Below are positions 37,576 to 47,552 of a stretch of 64,000 bases of DNA, piece after piece. Origin of the DNA: Pseudomonas alloputida (GTDB lineage Bacteria > Pseudomonadota > Gammaproteobacteria > Pseudomonadales > Pseudomonadaceae); the NCBI RefSeq assembly GCF_021283545.2, contig NZ_CP128540.1, positions 4,747,501-4,811,500 of the forward strand. The letters run 5' to 3'. Position numbers and translations under genes: made by a program. The notes below the pieces were generated by a model. That model had not been told where the DNA came from. It worked only from the letters and a program-made list of their open reading frames with translations, and searched no databases. Every line of letters begins with the position of its first letter. Within the stretch, counting starts at the first letter, position 1.

Positions 37576-40032
37576 CTAGCGAAATGTGCCAGGTGCTCGC
37601 TGCAACAGAGGCCGGGCGGCGATCCGTTGGCGCTGCAGACTGTCACAGGTGAACACCTGGGGGCGTTCGATCAGGTAGCCCTGGGCGTAATCCACGCCTA
37701 TTTCCTGCAAGGCCTGCTCGATCAAGGGTGTTTCGACGAACTCGGCAATCGTGCGCTTACCCATCACATGGCCGATATGGTTGATGACCTCGACCATGGC
37801 CCGGTTGACCGGGTCGTCGAGCATGTCCTTGACGAAACTGCCGTCAATCTTCAGGTAGTCCACGGGCAAATGCTTGAGATAGGCGAACGAGGACATGCCG
37901 GCGCAAAAATCATCGAGCGAGAAACGGCAACCCAGCCCTTTCAGCTCGTTGATGAAGCGAATGGCGCTGCCCAGGTTGGCAATGGCGCTGGTTTCGGTAA
38001 TTTCAAAGCAGATCATTCGCGGCGGAATGGCGTATTCGACGAACAACCGCTGGAGGTATTCAAGGAACTTGTCGTCGCCAATGCTGGACCCCGACAGGTT
38101 GATGGCACAGGTCGACAACGGCCCTTCACGCCCTTCTTCCAGGCACTTGCGTATGACCATGAACACATTGCGCACCACCCAGCGGTCCAGCGCGGTCATC
38201 AGGCCGTAGCGCTCGGCCGCCGGGATGAAGCTGCTGGGCAGGATGGTGCGACCGCTTTCGTCGTGCAGGCGCAACAGAATTTCGATATGGCCCGGGCCCT
38301 CGAAGGTTTTGAGCGGGGCGATTTCCTGGGCGTAGAGGCAAAAGCGGTTTTCTTCCAGGGCCACATGCAAGCGCTGGATCCAGGCCATTTCGCCAAAACG
38401 CATGGACAGCTCGCTGTCGTCGGCGTGGTACACCTGCACACGGTTTCGGCCCTTTTCCTTGGCCATGTAGCAGGCCATGTCGGCGGCGCGCAGCGAAGCC
38501 TCCAGGGTACCGGGGGCCTGGGCCATGTGCACTAGGCCAATGCTGACCGTGGTCACGAAAGGCCGCCCTTTCCATACAAAGTGCAGGCTCTGCACCATCT
38601 GGCGCAATTGTTCGCCAATGCGCTCGGCCTGGTCGGGCGGGCAGTTTTCCAGCAGCACGCCAAATTCATCGCCGCCCAGCCGCGCCAGCGTATCGCCCTC
38701 ACGCAGGCCGGATTGCAGCACCGCGCAGATGTGCCGCAGCAACTCATCGCCGGCAGCGTGGCCACAGGTGTCGTTGACCAGCTTGAACTGGTCGAGGTCG
38801 AGGAACATCAGCGAATGCCGCCCGGCCTGGCGCGCCAGGTCGTTGAGCGCCTGCTCCAGGCGGTATTCGAACTCGCGGCGGTTGGCCAGCCCGGTCAGCG
38901 CATCGTGGGTTGCTTGCCAGGACAGGTTGGCGATGTACTGGCGTTCCTGGGTCATGTCGTGCAGCACCAGTACGATGCCACTGACCTGGCCATCATTGAG
39001 GATCGGCGAGCCTACCAGGTTGATCGACACGGTACTGCCGTCCAGGCGCTGGATCAGCCGGGCATGCTCGGAGCCGCCCTTGAGGCTGCCGCTGAGCACC
39101 TGCTCGACCAAGCTGCGACCATCCTCCTCGGCGTGCTCATCCACCAGGCTGAACAGTGCCGACAGCGGCAGGCCCTGGGCCTGGCCGGATTGCCAGTGGG
39201 TCAACTGCTCGGCGGCCGGGTTCATGTAGCCGATATTGCCCTCGACATCGGTTGTAATCACCGCATCCCCGATGGCCTGCAGGGTAATCTGCGCACGCTC
39301 TTTTTCTTCCTGCAGGGCGCTGGCAAAGGCCTGGCGCTGGGCCAACAGCTTGCTGGAGCGGCGCCAGGCAATGGCGATCAGGAACATTGCGGTCAGCAGG
39401 TTGGTGATCAGCAGCACCCGCAGCAACATGCGCGAGCCTTCACCCAAGGCATCACTGAAGGCCTTGGCCGCCGGGGTCACGCCTTCGTTGATGGCGACAA
39501 TGCGGGCCTTCCAATCGCTGACAGTGTCTGGATCCGCCGGGCCATTGGCAAAACGCTGGCGCATTTCACCGGCCAGTACATCCAGCTTGGCCAGATAGTC
39601 GTCACCGATGTCCCAGTAATCGATGGCTGTCTGCATGTAGCTGACATGGCGAAAGTTGCGGTAGAACCAGATGATCCGATCGACATCGTCAGGGTGGTTG
39701 CCACCTTGCAGAACCGCCTGTCGCGCGGCGTTCAGATCAGGGCTGGGGTGGTCGAGCACCTCGCGCAGACGATGGTCACCCTGGGGCACGGTAATGGCCT
39801 GGCGATAGCGCTGGTAGGTGCTGTCGTCCTGCGTCTCGCCGTACAGACTGAGGTAGTAGATGGCATCTTTCTGCGCCTTGGACCACAGGCTTTCGCCCGC
39901 GACATAGGCACGCACGGCCGAGAGCGTATAAAGGCTGAGGCTGCCCAGCGCCACCTGAAGGACCACGACGGCGATGAAAGGCCAGGTGATGCCGAGCAAC
40001 TTTGGCGCTTCGAGTGTGCGATGTCCCTTCAT
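37576..40032 (-). CDS. Membrane PAS-GGDEF-EAL cyclic-di-GMP protein
   Basis: ATG at 40032 (AGGGAC upstream) gives 818 residues. A first membrane helix lies near 13-35, then a periplasmic sensor stretch, then a second helix near 200-225 (VLLITNLLTAMFLIAIAW). A PAS domain follows (about 250-365), a GGDEF domain (LARLGGDEFGVLL) with an RxxD inhibitory site five residues ahead (REGD), and an EAL domain. The EAL signature reads EILLRL, but downstream metal and catalytic residues look present (INLSG, FEITET, DDFCAG, YLKIDG, AEFVET). The layout matches P. aeruginosa RbdA, a biofilm-dispersal phosphodiesterase, though identity is not proven. Confidence 0.85.
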   Translation of the reverse strand: MKGHRTLEAPKLLGITWPFIAVVVLQVALGSLSLYTLSAVRAYVAGESLWSKAQKDAIYYLSLYGETQDDSTYQRYRQAITVPQGDHRLREVLDHPSPDLNAARQAVLQGGNHPDDVDRIIWFYRNFRHVSYMQTAIDYWDIGDDYLAKLDVLAGEMRQRFANGPADPDTVSDWKARIVAINEGVTPAAKAFSDALGEGSRMLLRVLLITNLLTAMFLIAIAWRRSSKLLAQRQAFASALQEEKERAQITLQAIGDAVITTDVEGNIGYMNPAAEQLTHWQSGQAQGLPLSALFSLVDEHAEEDGRSLVEQVLSGSLKGGSEHARLIQRLDGSTVSINLVGSPILNDGQVSGIVLVLHDMTQERQYIANLSWQATHDALTGLANRREFEYRLEQALNDLARQAGRHSLMFLDLDQFKLVNDTCGHAAGDELLRHICAVLQSGLREGDTLARLGGDEFGVLLENCPPDQAERIGEQLRQMVQSLHFVWKGRPFVTTVSIGLVHMAQAPGTLEASLRAADMACYMAKEKGRNRVQVYHADDSELSMRFGEMAWIQRLHVALEENRFCLYAQEIAPLKTFEGPGHIEILLRLHDESGRTILPSSFIPAAERYGLMTALDRWVVRNVFMVIRKCLEEGREGPLSTCAINLSGSSIGDDKFLEYLQRLFVEYAIPPRMICFEITETSAIANLGSAIRFINELKGLGCRFSLDDFCAGMSSFAYLKHLPVDYLKIDGSFVKDMLDDPVNRAMVEVINHIGHVMGKRTIAEFVETPLIEQALQEIGVDYAQGYLIERPQVFTCDSLQRQRIAARPLLQRAPGTFR

Positions 40033-40164
40033 GGAGTCCCTGTCACAGAGCAGATAAGGCGTAAATCGACCCAGACAAGCACAGCGTAGGCCATTTGCCA
40101 TCGCTGTGGAGGGGATTTTTATGACAAGGAATCGGGGAATTTGTACAGCGTATGCGCTGGCTAT

Positions 40165-40252
40165 TGTAGGAGCGGGTTTACCCGCGAAGAAGACACCGCG
40201 GTGGATGGCACGGGCTTCGCCCGTGTTCGCGGGCAAGCCCGCTCCCACAGGG
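40165..40252. repeat. Inverted REP pair upstream of the c-di-GMP gene
   Basis: Units at 40165-40189 and 40226-40252 in opposite orientation lie in the 287-base gap between the ABC exporter and the c-di-GMP gene. Confidence 0.85.
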
Positions 40253-40319
40253 TCGCACCAGCTTTTAGAAATTGAGCAAGACAGTTGCTCCCAAAAGCCC
40301 GGTGAAGGCAGCCAGATAA

Positions 40320-42152
40320 TCAGCTCTGCTGCAGATGCCCATACAGCTTGGCGTATAACCCACCCTCGGCAATCAGCTGCTGATGGTCGCCGTCTTCGGC
40401 CACGTGCCCGCCATCGAACACCAGCACCCGGTCGGCCTGTTTCACCGCCGACAAGCGGTGGGCGATGATCAGCGTGGTGCGGCCGCTGAGGAAGCACGCC
40501 AAGGCCTGATGCAGGTTGTACTCGGTGGCGGCATCCAGGGCTGAGGTGGCCTCGTCGAGGATCACCACCTTGGGCTCAGCCAGTACCATGCGGGCAATGG
40601 CCAGGCGCTGGCGCTGGCCACCGGACAAGCGCACGCCTGAACGCCCTACCACGCTGTCCAGGCCCTGCGGCAAGGCGGCGATGGTGGCATCCAGCTGGGC
40701 GATGCGCAGCGCCTGCCAGCACGCATCATCGCTGCAGTCGCGGCCCATGGTCAGGTTGGCCCGCACGCTGTCGTTGAACAGCGACGGGTGCTGCAACACC
40801 ACCGCGACGTTCTCGCGCAGGGTTTCCAGGCCGATTTCCTGCAGGCTGGCCCCGCCAAAGCGGATGGTCCCGGCCTGGGCGCTGTAAAGGCCCAGCAGTA
40901 GCTGCACCAGCGTGCTCTTGCCGCCGCCGCTGGCACCGACAATCGCCACCTTCTCACCCGCAGCGATGGACAGGTCGAGGTGCTCGAGCACCGGCTCGTC
41001 GGCATAGGCAAAGCGCAGGTCGCGCACTTCAATGCCCACCGTTTCGCGCCCGGCGAACGGGTCGCTGGCGGCCGGGTATTGCGGCTCGTCGGCACGCGCC
41101 AGCAGCTCGTTGAGGCGGCTCAGCGCACCGCCTGCGGCGTAGTAGGCATATTGCAGATTAAGCAGTTGCTCCACCGGACCGATCATGAACCACAGGTAGC
41201 TGAACACCGCCAGCATCTGGCCGATCGACAGGTCGGAAAACAGCACGGTCAGCATGGCCGCCGCGCGGAAGATGTCGATGCCGAACTGGAACAGCAGGCC
41301 ACTGGCACGGCCACTGGCATCGCTTTTCCATTGCGAGTCCACGGCGTAATCGCGCACCTCGCGGGCACGCAAGCCCAGGCGGCCAAGGAAGTAGCCCTGG
41401 CGGTTGCCGGCGCGGATTTCCTGGATGGCATCGAGGGTTTCCGCTAGCGCCTGGGTAAAGCGCGCGGTGCTGTCGTTTTCGAGCTTTTTCAGGTGCTTGA
41501 CGCGCTTGCCCAACTGCACGGTGAAGTAGATCACCAGCGGGTTGAACAGCAAGATCAGCAAGGCCAGCTGCCAGTGCATCCAGATCAGGATGGCCGCCGT
41601 GCCGGTCAGTGTCAGCATGGCCACCAGGAAGCGGCTGAGGGTTTCGCCAACGAACTTGTCGAGGGTGTCCAGGTCGGTGACCAGGTGGGTGGTCACCGTG
41701 CCGCTGCCCAGGCTTTCGTACTCTTTCAGCGAAATACGCTTGAGGCGCTCGATCAGGCGGATGCGCAGGCGGTAGACGATGTCCTTGGCCAGCCCGGCGA
41801 ACAGCTTGGACTGGATAACGTTGAACGCCAGTGCAGCCAGGCGCAGGCACAGGGTGAGCGCCAGCATCAGGCCGATGTAGCCGGCTGCCACCTGCCAGCT
41901 GGACGGCAGCAGATGGTTCATCCACTTCAGCGCAGCATCGCCATGGCCGAGCAGAACTTCGTCCACCAACAGCGGCAGCAGCAGCGGAATGGGCACACTG
42001 CAACACGCCGCCAGTAACGCAATGAGGTTGGCGGACCAGAGGTTTTTCTTGTGATGCAAGGCCAGGCGGCGGATTTCCGCCCAGCTCAGTCGATCGCCCG
42101 CAGTGTATGGCTTGCCCGGTACCGGGTCGGGTGACCCTGGTACATCAAGCAC
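40320..42152 (-). CDS. MsbA-like ABC exporter (fused permease/ATPase)
   Basis: A 610-residue half-transporter with six predicted membrane helices in the first 330 residues and an ATPase half: GASGGGKST (Walker A, about 405), LSGGQRQRLAIARM (signature), VVILDEATSALD (Walker B) and IAHRLSAVKQADR (H-loop). This is the MsbA/HlyB-related exporter type; substrate is unknown, lipids or peptides being possible. The GTG at 42152 overlaps the end of the DsbA-like gene by eight bases, so the two are coupled. Confidence 0.85.
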   Translation of the reverse strand: MLDVPGSPDPVPGKPYTAGDRLSWAEIRRLALHHKKNLWSANLIALLAACCSVPIPLLLPLLVDEVLLGHGDAALKWMNHLLPSSWQVAAGYIGLMLALTLCLRLAALAFNVIQSKLFAGLAKDIVYRLRIRLIERLKRISLKEYESLGSGTVTTHLVTDLDTLDKFVGETLSRFLVAMLTLTGTAAILIWMHWQLALLILLFNPLVIYFTVQLGKRVKHLKKLENDSTARFTQALAETLDAIQEIRAGNRQGYFLGRLGLRAREVRDYAVDSQWKSDASGRASGLLFQFGIDIFRAAAMLTVLFSDLSIGQMLAVFSYLWFMIGPVEQLLNLQYAYYAAGGALSRLNELLARADEPQYPAASDPFAGRETVGIEVRDLRFAYADEPVLEHLDLSIAAGEKVAIVGASGGGKSTLVQLLLGLYSAQAGTIRFGGASLQEIGLETLRENVAVVLQHPSLFNDSVRANLTMGRDCSDDACWQALRIAQLDATIAALPQGLDSVVGRSGVRLSGGQRQRLAIARMVLAEPKVVILDEATSALDAATEYNLHQALACFLSGRTTLIIAHRLSAVKQADRVLVFDGGHVAEDGDHQQLIAEGGLYAKLYGHLQQS

Positions 42153-42777
42153 AGGCGGCCTGCTGCAGCCAGCGGCCGAGCAAGGGTTGCAGGCGCTCCA
42201 GCGGCTGGTAGCCGTTGGTCAGCAAGGCCAGTTGGCCATTGCGCTCGGCCAGCAGGGTCGGGAACCCGGCAATACCCAGGTCCTGGGCCCAGGCGAAGTC
42301 GGCCGCGGTGGCGGCGCGGGTATCGGCACGGGCGAAGGCTTCGGCGAACGCGGCACGGTCGAAGCCACACTGCGAGGCCAGCTCGACCAGCTGCGGCGCG
42401 GTGGTCACATCGATGCCCTGTTCGTAGAACGAACGCTGGATCAACGCCAGCAGCGGCCAGACGCGCTCGGCATCCAGCTCGCGGGCCGTGACCAGCGCGC
42501 GGCAGGCCGGCTCGGTGTCGTAGACGAAGCCGTCCGGCATGGCCCCCTCGAAGCGGAACGGCTGGCCGGTAGCATCAGCCACCGCCTGCCAGTGTTCCAG
42601 GATGTACTTGCGAGTGGAGCTGTCCAGGGCGCTGCCGCCGGTACGCAGCCCGCCCGTTACCAAGCGGGCAGGCACGCCTGCCTCACGCGCCTGGGCGATC
42701 AGGGCCGCAGCCACTGGCGCAAAACCCCAGCACCAGGAGCACATCGGGTCCATCACATAGATCAGGCGTGCAGACAT
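42145..42777 (-). CDS. DsbA-family thioredoxin-fold protein
   Basis: The 210-residue protein has a CSWC active site (MDPMCSWCWGF) at the N-terminus, then a helical insert and GIAGFPTLL, the cis-proline loop of DsbA/FrnE-like proteins. There is no signal peptide, so it is cytoplasmic, as in FrnE-like proteins. It starts three bases after trhO and overlaps the ABC exporter start. Confidence 0.85.
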   Translation of the reverse strand: MSARLIYVMDPMCSWCWGFAPVAAALIAQAREAGVPARLVTGGLRTGGSALDSSTRKYILEHWQAVADATGQPFRFEGAMPDGFVYDTEPACRALVTARELDAERVWPLLALIQRSFYEQGIDVTTAPQLVELASQCGFDRAAFAEAFARADTRAATAADFAWAQDLGIAGFPTLLAERNGQLALLTNGYQPLERLQPLLGRWLQQAACA

Positions 42778-42780
42778 GCT

Positions 42781-43713
42781 TCAAGCCTCGGCTTTGTAGT
42801 AGTAACCGATCGGGTGCGGCAGGTTGCGGGCCTTGGCCAGCTCGATCTGCTTCTGCCGGTCGATGGCACTGCGCCGGGTCTTCTCGCTCAGGCTGTCCCA
42901 GCAATGCGGGCAGCTGACACCTGGCGAATAGTGCTCGGACGCGCGCTCCTGTGCATTGATCGGATGGCGGCAGGCGTGGCACTGGTCGTACTCGCCTTCG
43001 CTCAGGTCATGACGCACCGTGACCCGGTTGTCGAAGACGAAGCAGTCGCCGTCCCACAGGCTTTCTTCCTGAGGCACTTCCTCGAAGTATTTCAGGATGC
43101 CGCCCTTAAGATGATAGACCGACTCGAAGCCTTCACCGAGCATGTAGCTGGAGGCTTTTTCGCAACGGATGCCGCCGGTGCAGAACATGGCGACCTTCTT
43201 GTGCTTGCTCGGGTCGAAGTTGGCCTTGATGTACTCCGGGAACTCACGGAAGGTTTCGGTCTTCGGGTCGATGGCGCCCTTGAACGTACCGATGGCCACT
43301 TCGTAGTCGTTGCGGGTGTCGATCAACAGCACTTCCGGGTCGCTGATCAGGGCGTTCCAGTCCTTGGGCTCGACATAGGTGCCAACGGCCTTGTTGGGGT
43401 CCACGCCCGGCACGCCGAGGGTGACGATCTCTTTCTTGAGCTTGACCTTGGTGCGGTAGAACGGCTGTTCGTCGCAGTACGATTCTTTGTGGTCGATATC
43501 GACCAGACGCGGGTCGCTGCGCAACCAGGCCAGCAGGCCATCAATGCCTTCACGGGTGCCCGACACGGTGCCGTTGATGCCCTCCTGGGCCAGCAGCAGG
43601 GTGCCTTTGACGTTGTTGTCGAGCATGGTCTTGAGCAGCGGCTCGCGCAGCTCGACGTAGTCTTCCAGGGTGACGAACTTGTACAGCGCCGCGACGACGA
43701 TGGCTTGAGACAT
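42781..43713 (-). CDS. trhO: tRNA uridine(34) hydroxylase (rhodanese-domain)
   Basis: TrhO (formerly YceA) hydroxylates uridine 34 of certain tRNAs using oxygen. The 310-residue protein has a N-terminal acylphosphatase-like domain, a rhodanese domain with active [14 protein letters not shown], and a C-terminal Cys-rich part (CHACRHPI...CPHCW) likely binding metal. Length and motifs match. Confidence 0.93.
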   Translation of the reverse strand: MSQAIVVAALYKFVTLEDYVELREPLLKTMLDNNVKGTLLLAQEGINGTVSGTREGIDGLLAWLRSDPRLVDIDHKESYCDEQPFYRTKVKLKKEIVTLGVPGVDPNKAVGTYVEPKDWNALISDPEVLLIDTRNDYEVAIGTFKGAIDPKTETFREFPEYIKANFDPSKHKKVAMFCTGGIRCEKASSYMLGEGFESVYHLKGGILKYFEEVPQEESLWDGDCFVFDNRVTVRHDLSEGEYDQCHACRHPINAQERASEHYSPGVSCPHCWDSLSEKTRRSAIDRQKQIELAKARNLPHPIGYYYKAEA

Positions 43714-43773
43714 GTAACGGAATCTCCAGGTGGTTGCCCTCGTAAGGGGCGGACCGGGTTTGACGTTTGCATA

Positions 43774-43804
43774 AAAAGCAAGGGGCCGCTAAGCGGCCCC
43801 CTTT
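43774..43804 (-). terminator. Terminator following the BolA-like gene
   Basis: GGGGCCGC and GCGGCCCC pair around TAA (43782-43800); read leftward it is followed by TTGCTTTTTATG. It lies 37 bases past the BolA-like stop. Confidence 0.75.
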
Positions 43805-43840
43805 GGGTGATGCGGATTCTACCAGAACAAAAGAACGGTT

Positions 43841-44137
43841 TCAGTGCCCGCCGCCCGCACACACGGGCGAGGCCGGTGCAACGCCGACCTTGGCCCACTC
43901 TTCGGCGGTGTAGGTGTGGATGGCCAGGGCATGGATCTCGCCCATCAGCTCACCCATGGTGGCGTACACCTTCTGGTGGCGCTTGACGCTGTTCAACCCG
44001 GCGAACTGCTCGCTGACGATCACCGCCTTGTAGTGGGTCTCCTGACCACGACTGTGCATGTGACTTTCGTTGAGCACTTCCAGGTGTTGCGGCGCCAGCG
44101 CGGCCAGTTGCTGTTCGATACGTTGTTGCATGGTCAT
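43841..44137 (-). CDS. BolA family protein
   Basis: The 98-residue protein has the BolA fold signature: a conserved NESHMHSRG..THYKAVIVSEQFAG and KRHQKVYATMGELMGEIHALAIHTYT. BolA-type proteins act with monothiol glutaredoxins on iron-sulfur handling and in stress morphology. It sits ten bases downstream of the DUF2059 gene. The C-terminus CAGGGH has an extra Cys-His. Confidence 0.9.
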   Translation of the reverse strand: MTMQQRIEQQLAALAPQHLEVLNESHMHSRGQETHYKAVIVSEQFAGLNSVKRHQKVYATMGELMGEIHALAIHTYTAEEWAKVGVAPASPVCAGGGH

Positions 44138-44147
44138 TGCGGCGTAC

Positions 44148-44672
44148 TCACTTCTTCGCTGGGGCGGCGGCCTTGCCTGCGTTCGGGTCCAGCTCTTTGG
44201 TCATGTCTTCCAGCAGCTTGTTCACCACCGGCACTGCTGGCTCCAGGCTCTGCTGGGTCAGCTGTGCCGACTGCTGGGTGACCTTGGGCATTTCACGCAG
44301 CACTTTCTTGCCCAGCGGCGATTCGTAGAACTTGACCAGGTCCTTCAGCTCCTGCTCGGTGAAGGTCCGGGTGTACAGGTCGACCATCTTCGGCTTGAGC
44401 TTGTTCCAGCCGATGGCGTTGTCCAGCGCGGCATTGGCCTTGGCCTGGTAGCTTTCCAGCACGGGCTGCTTGGCGGCCGGGGCCTTGGTCTGGGCGAAAC
44501 GCTGGGCGAACATCTGCTGCACTTGCATGTACACCGGGGTGCCCAGCTTGTCGGCGTTGGCCAGGGTCAGGAATTTCTCGGCAGCAGCGTTGTGGCTGGC
44601 GGTGGCAGCGAGTACCTGGCCGCTGGCGCAAACCAGGGCAACGGCGGCACAAAGGACACGGAGACGGGTCAT
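44148..44672 (-). CDS. Periplasmic DUF2059 protein
   Basis: A 174-residue secreted protein: signal peptide [22 protein letters not shown], cleavage after VLA. The mature part is helical with [20 protein letters not shown], the mark of DUF2059. Family function is unknown. AAGGAA precedes the ATG. It is divergent from fumC. Confidence 0.85.
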   Translation of the reverse strand: MTRLRVLCAAVALVCASGQVLAATASHNAAAEKFLTLANADKLGTPVYMQVQQMFAQRFAQTKAPAAKQPVLESYQAKANAALDNAIGWNKLKPKMVDLYTRTFTEQELKDLVKFYESPLGKKVLREMPKVTQQSAQLTQQSLEPAVPVVNKLLEDMTKELDPNAGKAAAPAKK

Positions 44673-44826
44673 TGCATTTCCTTCAAAGAGGGGGAGGCGG
44701 GCACCTCAGAGTAGAGCATTCTGCGCCGTGGTGGCGATGTGCTCAAGTGGCACGACGAGCGACGGAACCGCTCGGTCGAATCAGGGCCTAAACTGCGATT
44801 TCGAACTACACAGGAGTGAGTACAGA

Positions 44827-46221
44827 ATGAGCCGTATCGAGACAGACAGCCTGGGCCCGGTCGAAGTTCCGGAGGACGCCTACTGGGGTGCGCAGACCCA
44901 GCGTTCGCTGATCAACTTCGCCATTGGCAAGGAACGCATGCCCCTCGCGGTATTGCACGCCCTGGCACTGATCAAGAAGGCCGCGGCGCGCGTCAACGAC
45001 CGCAATGGCGACCTGCCGGCCGACATCGCCCGGTTGATCGAACAGGCCGCCGATGAAGTGCTGGATGGCCAGCACGACGATCAGTTCCCGCTCGTCGTCT
45101 GGCAGACGGGCAGTGGCACCCAAAGCAACATGAACGTCAACGAGGTGATCGCCGGACGCGCCAACGAACTGGCCGGCAAAGGCCGTGGCGGCAAGGCGCC
45201 AGTACACCCCAATGACCACGTCAACCGCTCGCAGAGCTCCAACGACTGCTTCCCCACCGCCATGCACATTGCCGCAGCCCAGGCGGTGCATGAAAAGCTG
45301 CTGCCGGCCGTCACTGAACTGTCTTCGGGGCTGGCCGAGCTGTCGATGCGCCACCACAAGCTGGTAAAAACCGGCCGCACGCACATGATGGACGCCACGC
45401 CGATTACCTTCGGCCAGGAAGTGTCGGCTTTCGTCGCCCAGCTCGATTACGCCCAGCGCGCTATCCGCGCCACCCTGCCGGCGGTGTGCGAACTGGCCCA
45501 GGGCGGCACTGCCGTGGGTACCGGGCTGAACGCTCCGCAGGGTTTTGCCGAGGCCATCGCGGCCGAGCTGGCGGCGCTGTCCGGCCTGCCGTTCATCACT
45601 GCACCCAACAAGTTCGCCGCCCTCGCCGGCCACGAACCGCTGACCAGCCTGGCGGGAGCCCTGAAGACCCTGGCCGTGGCCCTGATGAAAATCGCCAACG
45701 ACCTGCGCCTGCTGGGGTCCGGCCCTCGCGCCGGGCTTGCCGAGGTGCGCCTGCCAGCCAACGAGCCGGGCAGCTCGATCATGCCGGGCAAGGTCAACCC
45801 CACCCAGTGCGAGGCGCTGTCGATGCTGGCCTGCCAGGTACTGGGCAACGACGCGGCCATCGGCTTTGCCGCCAGCCAGGGGCATTTGCAGTTGAATGTG
45901 TTCAAGCCGGTGATCATTCATAACCTGCTGCAATCCATCGAGTTGCTGGCCGATGGTTGCCGCAACTTCCAGCAGCATTGCGTGGCGGGTATCGAGCCGG
46001 ATGCCGAGCAGATGGCCGCGCACCTGGAGCGTGGGTTGATGCTGGTGACGGCGCTGAACCCGCATATTGGCTATGACAAGGCGGCAGAAATTGCCAAGAA
46101 GGCTTACAGCGAGGGCACGACCTTGCGCGAGGCGGCATTGGCGTTGAAGTACCTGACCAATGAACAGTTCGACCAGTGGGTGCGGCCGGAGAACATGCTG
46201 GCGCCTGGGGGCAAAGGCTAG
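44827..46221 (+). CDS. fumC: Class II fumarate hydratase
   Basis: FumC is the iron-independent, oxygen-stable fumarase of the TCA cycle. The 464-residue protein has [17 protein letters not shown] near residue 318 and the catalytic His-containing [17 protein letters not shown]. The ATG at 44827 begins [21 protein letters not shown]; the longer frame upstream reads through non-coding sequence. Pseudomonas often carries several fumarases; this copy may be induced by iron limitation. Confidence 0.97.
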   Translation: MSRIETDSLGPVEVPEDAYWGAQTQRSLINFAIGKERMPLAVLHALALIKKAAARVNDRNGDLPADIARLIEQAADEVLDGQHDDQFPLVVWQTGSGTQSNMNVNEVIAGRANELAGKGRGGKAPVHPNDHVNRSQSSNDCFPTAMHIAAAQAVHEKLLPAVTELSSGLAELSMRHHKLVKTGRTHMMDATPITFGQEVSAFVAQLDYAQRAIRATLPAVCELAQGGTAVGTGLNAPQGFAEAIAAELAALSGLPFITAPNKFAALAGHEPLTSLAGALKTLAVALMKIANDLRLLGSGPRAGLAEVRLPANEPGSSIMPGKVNPTQCEALSMLACQVLGNDAAIGFAASQGHLQLNVFKPVIIHNLLQSIELLADGCRNFQQHCVAGIEPDAEQMAAHLERGLMLVTALNPHIGYDKAAEIAKKAYSEGTTLREAALALKYLTNEQFDQWVRPENMLAPGGKG

Positions 46222-46317
46222 ATTCCCCCATGAGCCGCCCAGGTTGCCTCATCACCTCGGCACCGCACCACGGGCGGCTCACAGTTTATCGGGTAGAGGT
46301 GCCTATCGCTCTGGCAC

Positions 46318-47478
46318 TCAAGAAATCGGGTCATCCCCGGTACGAGGATAAGCATGGGTCAGACTTTCCCACATGTAATGAAAATCGCCTTGCGTCGGCC
46401 GATGTCTTTGCACAAATGCGCGAGTTTCCGGCAAAGAGTGCCCCAAACGGACCGCATAGTGGGTATAACCAATTTCAAATGTCCATTGAGCACTCAACTG
46501 GATGCCGTGGTATCGCTTACAGATGTCTGGCATCAATGCAATGTTTTCATACCGAGAATGAAACTCCATCGTCTGCATCATTCGCGCCATGGCTTGCGTT
46601 TCTTCATCCCTGTACAGATCGATCCCCTGCAATAACGCCGTTTCAGCCACATTGATAGTAGCCGCCAGACCATAAGCGGTGTGGGCGAAGTCCCGACAGC
46701 TCTCAACGTTCATCCCCTCGATGTATCGGTATGGACTACCCCACTGTTGATTGACCTCTTCGTCGGTCGGCACCCGGGTCCAATTGGGCAGTAGTCTGGG
46801 ACGCGCCCCATCACTTTCCAGATAAATGGACGCCACGATATGGTCTTTCCATAACTGGATACTCCTGGCGAAGATTTCGTGATTGTCGGTAAAAATCGCT
46901 ATATATAAAAGTGCCTCGATACCTGTGGAGCGCCAATTGCCAGGCACAGTATCCCACTTCCACCCGTCTCCATAGAAGAGGTCCTCTATGATCGGTTGAA
47001 ACTGCGTTTCCAACATCCCTCTGAATCGCGCCTTACCTTCAGTCGTCCAGCCAGACGCAGTATGAGCAAGGATTTCCGCAGCACTGATGAATAAGCACGC
47101 TGCCCACGATGCCTGAAGGCGTGCATTTTCGCCGATATGTCCTCCGGTAAATTCTCGGGACCATGCGTCTAGGATTTTGATGGCAGTAGCTGCATATTCC
47201 TCGTCACCCGTGATCACCCAGAGCAATGCCTGCGCATAGGCAGCCTGGCCATCTCGGGTTTGATCAGTACACCCACAATCCGGCTGGCTATAAGCTCCGC
47301 AATCCACTACAGCGCGCGGCTTCGGAACCCAGTCTTTATCTGCTCTTTTCAAATAGTCATTCAGTACTTTTTCACTGGCACTCTTCCAAGGTTCACGATG
47401 CAAATTATGACGCACGAACCTCTCAAGGTAATTCACATTTACCTTTATACCCGGATGCACAAACGCATGAGCCTTCAT
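46318..47478 (-). CDS. Alginate-lyase-domain protein of low GC content
   Basis: ATG at 47478, with GGAG eight bases upstream, gives 386 residues. The (alpha/alpha)-type sequence resembles the alginate lyase family (Pfam PF05426): DCGAYSQPDCGCTDQTRDGQAAYAQALLWVITGD, NWRSTGIEALL and ESCRDFAHTAYGLA. Quoted stretches are parts of the family's usual order. There is no signal peptide, unlike typical periplasmic AlgL, and the second conserved block differs from the NNHS of classical A1-III lyases. GC is clearly lower (parts near 43-53%) than in fumC and the EamA gene on either side, suggesting transfer. Substrate unknown; it is convergent with fumC. Confidence 0.7.
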   Translation of the reverse strand: MKAHAFVHPGIKVNVNYLERFVRHNLHREPWKSASEKVLNDYLKRADKDWVPKPRAVVDCGAYSQPDCGCTDQTRDGQAAYAQALLWVITGDEEYAATAIKILDAWSREFTGGHIGENARLQASWAACLFISAAEILAHTASGWTTEGKARFRGMLETQFQPIIEDLFYGDGWKWDTVPGNWRSTGIEALLYIAIFTDNHEIFARSIQLWKDHIVASIYLESDGARPRLLPNWTRVPTDEEVNQQWGSPYRYIEGMNVESCRDFAHTAYGLAATINVAETALLQGIDLYRDEETQAMARMMQTMEFHSRYENIALMPDICKRYHGIQLSAQWTFEIGYTHYAVRLGHSLPETRAFVQRHRPTQGDFHYMWESLTHAYPRTGDDPIS

Positions 47479-47552
47479 CACCCTTACTCCGCGAACTTTT
47501 ATGCCCATTTGATTCAAATAGCAAAAAACTCGCAACTAGCAAAAATGCTAGG

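Noticed and set aside
27615-40252. Regularly repeated palindromes resembling a CRISPR array
   Set aside because: They are dispersed REP units in inverted pairs, not tandem direct repeats with unique spacers, and no cas genes are present.
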